DNA of 64,000 nt from Isoetes taiwanensis (lineage: Eukaryota; Streptophyta; Lycopodiopsida; Isoetales; Isoetaceae). Both the position numbers and the translations under genes were made by a program. The notes beneath the pieces were generated by a model that saw only the letters and a program-made list of their open reading frames with translations, had not been told where the DNA came from and made no database searches. Of this stretch, positions 44,432 to 56,319 are shown piece by piece (positions within the stretch are counted from its first letter, which is position 1; the number at the start of each line of letters is the position of its first letter). The stretch is taken from NCBI GenBank assembly GCA_021234155.1, contig JAJEKV010000050.1, positions 1,656,342 to 1,720,341 on the forward strand, read 5' to 3'.

Positions 44432-47400
44432 CCGTGATTTGGGTTGTTGAAATCATAGCAGCGGCAAACACTAACTTCGTATACGCGGTAGTTAGGAGGA
44501 GGCTAAGTCAATGTGTTGTTAGTTCTCTTTGTTGTTTGGCTTGGTGTTAGGTTAAGTTAAGAAATTGTAGCTTTGAAGTGGAGGGGCCAAGATTGGAGGC
44601 CTAGCAGGTGCCGTGGGTAGCTCAAATGACAAAGATGATGGCTCCATTGGATTGGGCTCGAATTACCTAAAACAGTCAACTCTAGGCGAAAAATGGTCAA
44701 GGGCGGGCCCAAAATGAACTCGGCGCCCGCTTGCCTTTTGTCACTTTGATCAAAGATCGGGCGCCCCAAATCTTGTCGCCGACCCGTCGGATTTCGAGTC
44801 AGCAGCAGACCCCCGCCCAGTCAACTCGAGGCCCCGCTTGCATTTCGACGACACCCGGTCCGAGGCGAAAACCCCGTATAATGCCATCGGCTACCGAATC
44901 GTATGTGCTGCGTATTTCCGTAGATATAATTTTTTTTTTTTAATAATAAAATTTTGAAGTTAATAAGAAAAAATTTTGAAATTTTAAAAGTTAATTGGCC
45001 GTTTAGCAAACCATTTTACGTCATTTGCTTTTGCTTAGGTGCCTCCAACCGCCGAGCCCTCGCCATCGCCACCGTGCCAGGACCTTGATCCTGGCCCCTT
45101 GTGCTTTGTGCCTCTTAAGCCCCCTTTGCCATCCCCTTCCAGCCACCCGGTAGCACTACGCTATGGCCATTACCAAGGCGCCCGGATCCGTCCACCATGA
45201 GCATCGTGGAGATCTATGCCATGATTGCTAAGCACATGGCTCTTGACCCGGCCCTCATCGACATTTTGATGGATGAGGCTGGTCAATAGGTTTGAGAACA
45301 ACGATAGGATTCCATATCCCGTCTATCACTTCTCGAGCCATTCCTCATCCCATTTGAACCTCGCCCGGCTCCCATATACCCTTGTTGAGCAACCCGATAT
45401 GGTAATGATGCTCATCAAATTTTATCCTCCCGAGCAGGGAAGGCCATACGGAGGGAGGAAGATGTCGGAGGCGGAGGCCCGGCCGTATTAGGGGTTTTGC
45501 CGGGGAGGACGACCACCGAGATTGAGCCGCCAGCGGCAAGAGTTCGTAGGGAGGGGTAGGCCTACCTTCTGGACCCGGCTGTCGGGCCATTGATGGCGAG
45601 AGGCCATTGAGGTTCCCCCATACCAATCGCATGAGGGTTCCAAATGCCTTTGTCCGGGGAGAAATTCCCATTATTACGTAGACTATCCGACAACTATTCG
45701 ATAGATATGGGTCATGGCCACCAACGTACCATCTCCTCTTAATCGCCGTCTTCACGCTTCCGCCTTTTGCTCGATCCAAGAAGACCTAAGGAGAGCTCGA
45801 AGAGCGCCGAGAAGTTGGAGCAAGATGAGCGGGACCGACAAGATCAGCCGGGACCAACAGGAGGAGGTGCATCCGGAGTGGCTCAACCCAAACCCACGAT
45901 CCCACGTTAAGCTCCGGCGAAGGAGTTGCCCATAAGGCCTGGCAAATAATACAAGGATAAGTTAAAGATCTGCGGCTTTTGGGAAGAAGACCAGGCCCCG
46001 GAGTGGAGGCGGCCCGAGAGTGGATAACTCCCACGGCTCTTTGGGGCTAAGACGGTGCCAACATCGTCGGGGCTGGGCCACAACGGAAGCCTCATCGGTT
46101 CGACCGATGCGCGGGCATTGCGGGAGATCCGCAAATTTAAGTCCACGGACCTCGTGAAGTCGCCTTTTCGAGGTCGGGTACGGGAGATCGCACGATAATT
46201 TAAGACCCGATCTCCGCTTTCCGGACCTTTGCAATTTTGGCCCAAGAGGTTCAAAGCCTACTTGGTAGCACTTTTTGGTGATGCCAACCTTGGCGCTATC
46301 CACGCCAAGAGGGTCACCATAATGCCTAAGGATTTAGCCCTCGCCCGTAGGATACGGGGGAGCAACCTTTAGCCTACTTGCGGGGATCCGCATTTGTACA
46401 TATTTTTTTTTGTGATAATTAATAAAGAAGCTTTTATTTTGAATTAAAAGTTTAATGTTTTTTTTATGTTAAATTTAAAATAAAATGCCGGACGTCGGCT
46501 TTAATAAAAGGGTTTAAAAGGGGACCAGAAGGTTATTTTAAACGCTTCTCTTCCTCTCTCCTTCCTTCTAGCGCCATGGTGCCTTGGCGACCTTCTTTAC
46601 CGGTACCTTGATGGAGAGAAATGGGATCCACAGTTTCCCTTCGACCTATTTGCACCTTTGCTATGCCAACGCTTAGATCTCCTTGCCAATATCGTGACAT
46701 CCTGACTCTGTGGGATTCCTTGACTTTACATGGAGGAAATGCTTCTTCAGTATTCCTTCCTGGGGATCCTCCCGCCTATACTTGGAGCCGGGAGATAGTT
46801 CGGCAGATGCTAGCGGGGGGACACATGCTTATGACGCCTTGAAGGGGAAACTCCGATGGGGTAAACACCTACGGTGGTCCGGCAAAGATCGTGGGCAGCA
46901 GTATCTGGAAGCTACTTTTCGCTCTAGCCATCCTCATGGACCAATACGTTGAGGATGAAACCTTGCCGGCGAGAGAAGGGCAAGCCGCCGAATCCTCCGG
47001 GGAGGGGGATGACGAGCATATAGGAATGGGCAACTTTGGCGGATTGGAAAGAGCTAGCGGAGAGGAGCTACCACCGCCAGCGTGACCAATCTATAGGCTT
47101 GTCGGGGTTAAACTGCCTTCCGTTATTTATCACCGAAGGCGAAATACCTTCTCTTGGATGATATTATCCGGCGTATCACGCGTGGTGGCGGATTTCGGCC
47201 TAGCGCCAAAGACCATGTACTTTATGAGCTTGCGAGTATTGTATGGATGATTTCATCGACTTCACTTCTACAAGCTTCCTCCCGGGAGGTGCACCACCGC
47301 CGGATTCGTCGAGGACCCTAGAGCCGCATGGAGACTCTATTACGTCTTGGCGACTTCGTGATGCGAGAACCGGCTTACCAACTTTGCACCCAGATGCCTT

Positions 47401-48960
47401 CCGGGCTATGGGACCTCACGCCCCAAACATTAATATGGTTGAGGTTCCCTCGGGCTTCGGATGATGAGGGGTGAAGATTTATACCATAACCTCAAGACAA
47501 GAAGGAGGAGCAACAGGAGCTCAAGGAGGAAGAAGTCCCCATGGACTTGGATAAGGAAGTGGCGACCGAGACCGCATGAGAAAGTCTTGGGTAACCACCT
47601 TACCCGTTTCTTTTTCGGCCTTCCCGCATGGACAAGTCCTCTTCATAGCCCGAGATCTGGGGCGGAGGCTGAAGCTTCATGGTGGGCCCTCCGTGCACTC
47701 TCTACACTGCCGGCCACAAAGAAGCTTCCCTATCGTGACGTTCGTATGTACTGCGTCTGACGGGATCTTGCCCCGGCGGCCTTTGGGTCGGGACATTGCG
47801 CCTTGGATGGGCATGAAGCTCCTCACGGCAGCCCCCATTGGCGTTGCCTATCCACCGGAGGTTGCATCTGCTTGCGCCCGCGGTAGACCTCAGGGTAACT
47901 CTCTTCGACACCGACCGCCTCCACCACCTCCTAGGGCTAAGGATCGGGGAGGCAGGCCTAGTTCCTAGTATAATTTTGCTATGAAAATGTATATATATAT
48001 ATATGTTTGCTAGTTTTTTTTTTCTTATATATCTATATATGTGTGTTTGCGGGATTTTTCGGTTGGCAATTGAATGGACCATATTGACAAATGGTGTACC
48101 TTATTTACTTATTAAATACAAAGTTCTCTTGAGGAGTATTATTGAATTGTGTTTTTTCTTTTATGACATCCTCTTCAAAAGTATTAAAACTTTAGAATAT
48201 AATGGAATTACAAAATGTTCTCTATTTATTCCAACTATGTTGCAGGAAAACATTTGGGAATATGAGGAGAGAATCACCGATATGGTTAGGAGGGACGATC
48301 CCGTGGGCTGCCGACCAGGGACTATGGCGGAGATATGGTGAATATCCGGAGTGGGAGGAAGGCTATGAAACCGAACCACCGCCACGTGGGAACTCTACGA
48401 CCTCGACAAAGGGCTAGAGATAGTTAACATCCTCGGGGATCGAGCTTTTCGAGGATCCGAAGATGACCCCGCGGTCGTACACGGACTATTGGAATATGAC
48501 CGTGCACACGAAGCCTTCGAGGACGCCAAACGACCATCTTTGGCAACTCTTTTTATGCGATGCAAAGGCTCTTTAACCTTCGATTATCATCAGCCCAACA
48601 TGGGAGTACCAAGCAATCATTGTCCAAGCACGGAGCGCGCTATAAACTTCGTCCGAAATGCATGCGGGAGAGTACATCCTCTCATCTGTACTTCGCCAAC
48701 CCCTAGGCTTGGTCTCTTCCGATTGTGTTTTTAGTTGTTGTGGTTCTGCTTGTGCCGGTAGAACTTTAAAAGTTCCCATTGTATCATACCTACTTTTGTC
48801 TCAATCCATGTATCAATCAACCCGTTGTTATAATCAACTTGAATGAAATACAAATATTGTCTTCTGTTTGTATATACTTTTGTTTCGATTAACTTAAAAA
48901 GGGATTGTACATTAATGTAAATCGCTTATATATTCATGAATGATTCCTATAGGCGGTTAA
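44432..48960 (+). other. Extra 5' region of gypsy-2: GC-rich blocks separated by AT-rich intron-like gaps
   Basis: GC-rich, open-frame-rich blocks (about 44560-44920, 45040-46380, 46570-47970, 48247-48730) alternate with AT-rich gaps (44925-45039, 46395-46569, 47975-48246, 48735-48957). The gaps end in acceptor-like TTTTGCTTAG, CCTTCCTTCTAG, ATGTTGCAG and CCTATAG. Frames are short and shifted; peptides such as RFENNDRIPYPVYHFSSH and MMLIKFYPPEQGRPYG match no family I know. It could be captured host gene sequence or an additional element-specific ORF. Confidence 0.45.
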
Positions 48961-50290
48961 TGCGAACGCCGCTGGCAAACACCCTCCAACGCCAAGAGGC
49001 TCACCCCCGAGCAGAATTGATGTTAATGAAAAGGCAACTTCGGCCCGAATTCTGAGCTTATGTGTTGCATACCAATCCCAGCGCCCACATACTTTCGGGG
49101 GGGACGGACGGAATTACCTCGCGACCATTGAGTCCACCTGCACAACAGCCATCTCCTCCCAGAGCTAGCCCTGTGCCTGTACAGAGAAGGACTCATGCTA
49201 AGCGTCAACGAAGTTCCTCTAAGGATAGCGCCGCTTCCTCACATTCAACCACTTCGAGGTTCTTCGGGTCCTCGCTATCGGACATTGACCATTCAAAGGC
49301 GTAAGGATAAGAATACCAAAAAACGTTGATCTGACTATTACTAGTATATGGAAGAACCGGAAGTTGGCTCGGTTTGATGGGAAATCCGGAGGAGGCCCGA
49401 ATCACGGGAATCTTGGTTGGACGAAATGAAGGAATTGAAGTCCTATGGAATGACGGAGAAGGATACGGGGAAGGTCGCCACCACGAACCTTACCGGAGCG
49501 CAGATTTGGTGGAAGGGTTGCGCGAGCTAAACACCGGATAGGAGCGGATGCAAGTTCGTGAAGTTTCCGCTAAGGCTTTTAAATCGCGTATTCGCGGCCT
49601 GTGGCGCACAAATGCCAATGATTCTCGACCTTCTACGTTGGAACGAGAAAGGGCATGTCCGTGCCCTACACCGCATCGAATTCATGCGTTTGAGGTTATG
49701 CGTGCGGAAATGAATGAATGAAAAGAGCGATAGAGGGCTACATTGAAGGGTTGGCCCCATCCATTAAAACGTAATGGTCAAGGCCATCGACCCAAAGTCA
49801 AGAAGCGAGGCGGCTAAGGCATTAAGCCTTGAGGAAGACACGCCAAGGAGCTGCGATCCGCGACACTCTCCTTACTGCGACCCGCCGCCCCACACCTTAC
49901 AAACCCCGTTAAGCCAAGTCCTGGCCCTCTCGACAATTCTTATGGACCTTGAGAAGAAAGTTGCTTTTAGCACCGGATAAGCGAGAACAATGCTGGTAAG
50001 GAAATTCGGGGCCTCTTACAGTCCATTCCTAAAGAGGCCAGAGAACAGCTCCGCCGGGATAAGGCATGCTACCGGTGCATGAGGCCTGGACACTTCATGC
50101 GACTGTCCGCATGCGTCGCCAGACGCTCAACCGGCCATGGCCGACCTGGATTGGGAAGATTTGGAGTCCAATCTTCTTTGGGAGGGCGAGGCTCCGAGTA
50201 CATTCATGGTGCATCTCATATTCTTGCCGCTATAGAAACAAAAGTAACGCGAAAGTCAGCCTACATTTATTTCTACAATAGGCCAAGTAG
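48961..50290 (+). pseudogene. gypsy-2 gag
   Basis: Broken frames end in a CCHC zinc knuckle at about 50068-50110 (CYRCMRPGHFMR followed, after a one-base shift, by DCPH). A proline/serine-rich start (near 49125-49180) precedes a region with gag-type residues. Not one intact frame. Confidence 0.55.
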
Positions 50291-53200
50291 GCGATAAGCC
50301 CTTCATAATTTTGATGGACACGGGGTAGTACGCATAATTTTGCTTCTCCTAGAATGGCCCGTGCATCTTGCGGTGAAAGCGTTGAGATCCCCACCTAAGC
50401 CGGTCCCATTAGCTAGCGGTAAAGATCGGACACACTCATGGCCACCCCATTATTAACCTTAAAATCACGGTTTGCCGGGTGCGGTTACCTTGGGTGCGAA
50501 TTAATGGACATTGGCAAATATGATCTTATTGTGGGAATGGAGTTTTAAGCGTCTGCCGGGGCCCACATAGGCTGTGAGAAACGGGGAGGTCACCTTCAAG
50601 CCGCTAATGGAGCACGTGTGGCGATAAAAGGTGATTCATTACACTCATGCATGCGGTCAATGTCAATAAAGCGGCTAGGAAAAGCTATCGCCGGGAATGA
50701 ACTCCTTTGCCTCATTAAACTTGCTTCCATTGAGTGGGACTCCAAACACGGCGGCAAGTAATCGGCCTTACCATCGGACATTGCTACCCTTCTTGAGGGA
50801 ATTTAGCGATCTTTTTCCGGATGAGATCCACAAGCTTCCTCCTTTGAGGAGGGTGGAATGTGAGATAACTCTTGAACCGGTACTAAGCCTACCAGCCAAA
50901 GCCCCGTCATGCAGAATGAGTCCTCCCTGAGTTAGCGAGCTTAAGAAAACTTGACTACAAGAGTTCTTGAATTAGGGGTTTATTATTATTGATGTTTCAC
51001 CATTTGGCTCCTATTCTTTTTGTCAAGAAGAAAGATGGCTCCTTAAGGATGTGTATTGATTATAGGCAACTCAATAAGCATACCATCAAGAATCGCTATA
51101 TGCTTTGCCTAGGGCGGATGATCTTATGGACCAGATTACAAGGAGCAAAATATTTCTCAAAGATTGATTTGCTTCAAATTTACCATCGAGATAAGGATTA
51201 AGGAAGAGGACATCCATAAGTGCGCTTTTAGGTACCCGGATATGGGCATTATGAATTCAACTGTCATGCCTTTTGGATTGACCAACGCCCACAACGTTTA
51301 TGCGGTTGATGAATGACATCTTCCGCCAATACTTGGGCGACTTTGTTGTCATTTTCTTTGATGACATTCTCATCTATAGTAAAACCCACGACAACATGAG
51401 CAACATCTTGATTAGCTTTGCAAAAGCTAAGGCGCCATCGACTCTTTAAAGTTCTCTAAATGCAAGTTAAGCCACTCAGGGTAGACTATTTGGGGCATAT
51501 TATCTCAAACGGAAGGAATTGCTTCTGACTCCAAACTAAGATAGAAGCAGTAAAGGATTGGCCCATTCCAGCTAATGTTTGGGTCCGGAGTTTCTTGGGA
51601 CTCGCGGGGATATTATCGGAAATTTGTTAAGGATTTTGCAACAATTGCCGCACCTCTTACTAATCCCACAAGGCATGAGAAAGTAAAAGGATTGGATGGA
51701 ACATTGGAAAAACAAAAGTCCAAGTCGGCTTTTAAAGAAGCTCAAGGATGCCTTAACATCTGCACCCCTTACCTTGCACGATCCTCCGAAAAGGATAAAT
51801 CAAGTAGCCACCGACGCTAGTAAAATAGCTTCTTGGAGGAGTTCTAATGCAGGGAGGGAAAGTTGTTGCTACGATTCAAAGAAGATGAACGATCTTGAAA
51901 GGCGATATCCTACCCATGACCAGAATTGTTTGGCGGTTGTTAAGTGCTCTCGGTATTTGGAGACACTACCTTCTTGGTAGAAGATTTCAATTTGGATCAC
52001 GGATCATCGAGTCTCCGCTATTTATCCACCCACCAAATCTGAATCTCGCGGCCTTGAGATGGATGGAATTCCTCGAAAATATGACTTGAGATTGTATATA
52101 AAACCGGGGAAGCACAATGTGGTTCGCGGATGCTTTGTCCACGTCATCCCTTCATAACCCGCACCCATTGTAATGCCATTTCCACACTCACCGGCGAGTT
52201 TGGGAAGCAAATAGAAACGGACCTTGGCCCACGATCCCGAATCAGTAATATTTGGGAAAAGTTTGGGTAAAGGAAGCCCGTCTGATAGAGAACGTGAAGC
52301 ATTAGTTCATATAAGAAGGAGGGCAATTTATTATATTACAAAAGATAAGTTGTGTGTTCCAAATGACTTGAGGGTGCGAAAGGCGATTCTCCATGACACA
52401 CACACAGCCCTATAGCAGGACATGCGGGTTTTATGAAAACTTACTTTAAGATCCGCTCCGGCTATTTTTTGGCCTTCCATGAAGAAGGATATTGCTAGGT
52501 ACATCAAAGCGATTCGGGTTTGTCAACAAACCAAGGCTGAGCAATTAAGAGTTCGAGGAGTTGCAACCTTTGGATGTGCCCAACGCCAAGTGGGAAGTCA
52601 TAACCATGGATTTCATTGTGGGGCTTCCACGTTATCTCGCGGGGTATGATGCCTTAATGGTGGTAGTCGACAAATTATCAAAGATGGCTCACTTCCCCGC
52701 CATGTCGCTTTCGGACACCGACCGCCTTTCAATCGCCTTGCTCTTTGCAAAGGAAATTTTCAGGTTACGCGGGATGCAGAGAGTAATTGTATCGGATAGG
52801 GATCCTAAGTTTGTCGGTGTATTACGGAAGGATTTCTTCGCCACCATCCGGACCAAGCTTGCCATGAGTCTGACCTACCATCCTCGCCGACGGATGGTCA
52901 AACAGAACGCGTCAATCGTTATTATCGAAGATATGCTAAGAAGCTATGTATGGAGTAAACAAATCACAATGGGCTGGATTATATTTACTTGGTAGAATTA
53001 AGCCTACAATGTACAAAGCGAGAGTCTTCTAGAATGTCTCCCTTCATGATAAATTATGGCTATCAATGTCTTACTCTCGGACATCGCAGCATAATCCTGT
53101 TTCTAAAGTGGAGGTCTCTCAACAACTCCTTTTTAGAAATGCGGCCTTGGTGGAAGAAGTTCTGGGTTACTTATTGGCGACGCGCAGTCGTCGGAAAGAG

Positions 53201-53700
53201 TCTAGCGGATAAGCACCGAACCCCACGAATCTTCCGGTGGGGCGAATCGGTTTGGCTTAAGATCAAAGTAAAACAAGCCAAGCTTAAAATTGGTAATCAG
53301 TAAGAAGTTGGCACCCGGATAAATTTTGGGCGTTCGGGATTGCCGAGCGTGTGGGAGAACAGCATATCGCTTGGACTTGCCACCCGCTTGAAAATCCACA
53401 AGGTCTTTCACGTGAGTCTTAAGCAACACACACCCCACGATCCGGAGGAGGTTTTGGATACCCCTACCCTCCTAGAAATGACTGAAGAGCATTTGGAGAT
53501 AGTGCCCCGAAGCTCTTCTTGATCGAAGCATAAAGCGGACCGGAAGGACTCAAATGTTGCAATACTTGGTCAAGTGGAAGCACTTACCCCGGTTGAAGAT
53601 GCTACCCGGGTGATGAAGATAGACCTTGAGAAGCACTATCCCAGGACTTCATGCGGGAATCTCAAGGTCGCACCATCAACGATGCTATCAACCCCGCTCC
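50291..53700 (+). pseudogene. gypsy-2 pol: protease, RT, RNase H, integrase, chromodomain
   Basis: The protease box (FIILMDTG, with the following Ser now a TAG codon) is at about 50303-50340. RT boxes are FSDLFPDEIHKLPP (50790), [29 protein letters not shown] (51005), AKYFSKIDL, and, in another frame, [14 protein letters not shown] (about 51345-51383) with the catalytic DD. RNase H remnants (PPKRINQVATDAS) lie near 51785. Integrase follows: HDTHTAL, the CQQTKAEQ zinc region, WEVITMDFIVGLP (52590), VIVSDRDPKFV, SLTYHPRRRM. VWLKIKVKQAKLKIG, KVFHVSLKQH and LQYLVKWKHLP (53555) give the chromodomain start. Frames change roughly every 150-400 bases. Confidence 0.85.
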
Positions 53701-54380
53701 CGTGGTAAGCTTGAAGGCTTGATTGACCGAGAATCATGTTTTAGAGGGTAGACGCATCGTTATATGATAATAATAACCGATGATGAGATCACCTTCGTGT
53801 TCTCTAGGGCGTGGTGTATTGTTGATGTTGACATGACCGCCAATTGCTAGGAAGACATCTAGTAAATAGGCTGCGTTCATTCCGGCTATCTGAGGGAACT
53901 CCACCATTCCTTATGCCACAATGAATTGCAAGCCGCGTACACATGATAGATTCCCTTCTAGATATTTTTTTTTTTTATTTGTAGGGGTGGTCCTTCAACC
54001 ACAACTTAATCATATTATTAACCTACGGGTATATGGTTGTGTGCGGGCCGGTGAACAAGTCGTCACCGCCTTGTATAGAGGGTTCTTGATGACCCAACTT
54101 TTCCGTATTGGTTTTGTCTACATGTGTGATTTTTCTTTGTCGGAATGTTTTAAATGGGACTTTGGTCCTAAACTCCCTTGATCATAAGTTTGTATCGGGC
54201 ACCTTGGTGCTTGTACTTTGATATTTTAACTTCAATGTATTCTTTGTCGAATTACTATAATCTCAACGTATTAATGTTATATTCTTAACTTCATTTTCTA
54301 ATTCGATTGCTTTCATTATATGTATTCAATTAGCTAACCCCAATCTTTGAGGGGCGACATTATTTTTAAGGAGGGGAGAA
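53701..54380 (+). other. gypsy-2 3' spacer and polypurine tract
   Basis: No supported coding frame; an 86-codon frame at 53921-54181 has no known motif. The polypurine tract AAGGAGGGGAGAA (54368-54380) directly precedes the 3' LTR. Confidence 0.7.
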
Positions 54381-55996
54381 TGTGGCGTTCCACGTATTTA
54401 TCACGGTCTACTATAATGACACGTTACAAATACAAACACGTCACTCCCTAAAGGGCACGCTACCATGGGGGTATGGGAACTTAATTGCAACCTAGGGGTT
54501 ACCTTAAAAGGATTAAATTAGCTATGCTAATTTAACACATTAATAATAATAACCTATAACCTAGGAAATTAGGCTAATTACCATTTGGGAAGGCGCCACA
54601 CCCCAATCGATTGGGCAGACATGGGGATTGCCAAGTTTGGATGCCAACTTGACCCCTATCCCCAGGATTGACTCACGAAGATCGACCAAGGAAGGCCGGG
54701 AGTAGGCGCCATCGAGACACTTGCGAGAAGATCACCATAACATGCCCCACTGTGAAATGCTTTGAATTCTCAACTCCCGAGGAAGATGGAGGCCCCCATG
54801 GAAAGCGAGTCCGGCCCGGAATTCAGGTAGGTGGCTATGTGAATTCTAGTTAACACTTGGTTGTGTCCGTCTCTCTCTGTTCTCCTTGTGAATCAATCAT
54901 AGAAACTAACCCTTGATTGTACAAACAAGTTCTCTTTATATTCAATTAAGTTCTTACTCAAAAAGGATGGATTGTTAGTTCTTTGTTTAATCGACTCACA
55001 AAGCGGGGGATTACGGGGGTAGAGGCCTCTGAACCAGGTGTATTGTAGTATGCTCCTAGATAGCGCCTGTAGAGTCCCATTAACTAGCGGCACACACAAG
55101 AACCCACGGGTCCTAGATGCTATGGTGCAGCAGCACCGGACAAGGAACACAGTGGTGACATGAGGGGTGGGGTCTTGCATGAGCATACAAGGCTCCTGAG
55201 ACTCCTACAGTGGGCTAGGCCTAATAGCCGGTCACGTTGAGGGCCGGGTATGGGTCTGACACTCCCTGGGTGTAGAGGTGTGATCCGTATGGAGCACCAT
55301 GCACTTTGAGTAGATTTAGGGTGAGTAAGTCGGGTACGGATGCGGGGGTGGCTGATGCGGCACGTATTCTCTAGCTCACCCATGGAACCACTGTGATTAC
55401 GGAAGGGGCGCCTCCCGACCTGCCTCATCGGACCAGGCGTCATGAACCTAGAGTAGGCTCGAGAGGGTGATGCCCCCGAAGTTTTGCGTCTCCCCGAAGG
55501 CTATAGCAAAGCCATAGCATGAATCGACCCATCACGCAAAGTGTGCAATGGGAGGCGGATGGAGTGGTCAACCCCACCAATGTTCTATGCCCGATAGCGC
55601 CATGCCAAGACTCGGTCCTGCTGATCCCTTGAGGCCCGGCCGTCGGTCGATCCTCCACGGAGTCCGGAGCGGGGGTAGAACACAGGTTCAGGTGTTTTCG
55701 TGGGATTAGATGCATATTCTACGCCCGTTGGTATAGTAGATGGATCGCCACCCTTAAAGTGGTGGTTATTTATGTATATTCATCTTTGTGTGCTAACCCT
55801 TGTATTCATGCTTCAGCGACGTAGGAGTCCCAGAAGGCGTGGGCGAATGACCCCTTCGTGTCCTTCTTTGGGGCCTCATTTCATAGATGGCCTGAAATAG
55901 ACGGAGGGCCCTGCTCATGGTGAGATGATTGCCATGGGAGGGGAAAGTCCCCGTATGTATACGTCCGAGGGTCGTATATATTCTGGGAGCGTCACA
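54381..55996 (+). repeat. gypsy-2 3' LTR
   Basis: It starts TGTGGCGTTCCACG and ends GGGAGCGTCACA, followed by the target duplication TTTGT. Confidence 0.9.
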
Positions 55997-56319
55997 TTTG
56001 TAAATTTCAATTTTCCCCACTCGTTTTATGGAGATTGCAAAGAATACTCTTCACCACATCATCACGCCACTTTTGCCATGTCATTCACCATATTTTGCCA
56101 TCTCATTGGTACACCTCACATTTTTTTTGATGAACGTGGACCTTTATTGCTCAAAAGAATACAAAGAGTACATGGGGGACTCAAAACCCAGTGGAGAAGA
56201 TATCCACTAGAGCAACACTACCCACCACATACATAACATAGAAAAGCAGAGAACACAGATCACCATGAGCACAACTGTTTGCTATGAGTAGGTGTGAATC
56301 TGAAGATATTGCTCCCAAA

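Larger units (their letters stand above)
42807..55996 (+). mobile_element. gypsy-2: 13.2-kb chromodomain Ty3/gypsy element with both LTRs
   Basis: LTRs 42807-44417 and 54381-55996 (about 1.61 kb each) start TGTG(A/G)CGTTCCACG. The 5-bp target duplication TTTGT is at 42802-42806 and 55997-56001. PBS at 44420, polypurine tract AAGGAGGGGAGAA at 54368-54380. The order gag, protease, RT, RNase H, integrase, chromodomain is that of a chromovirus. About 4.5 kb of extra sequence lies between PBS and gag. Coding frames carry many indels, so the copy is inactive as read. Confidence 0.92.

Noticed and set aside
45345-46303. Long minus-strand frames in the gypsy-2 5' region as genes
   Set aside because: GC-rich shadows opposite the plus-strand blocks; no motifs in either.
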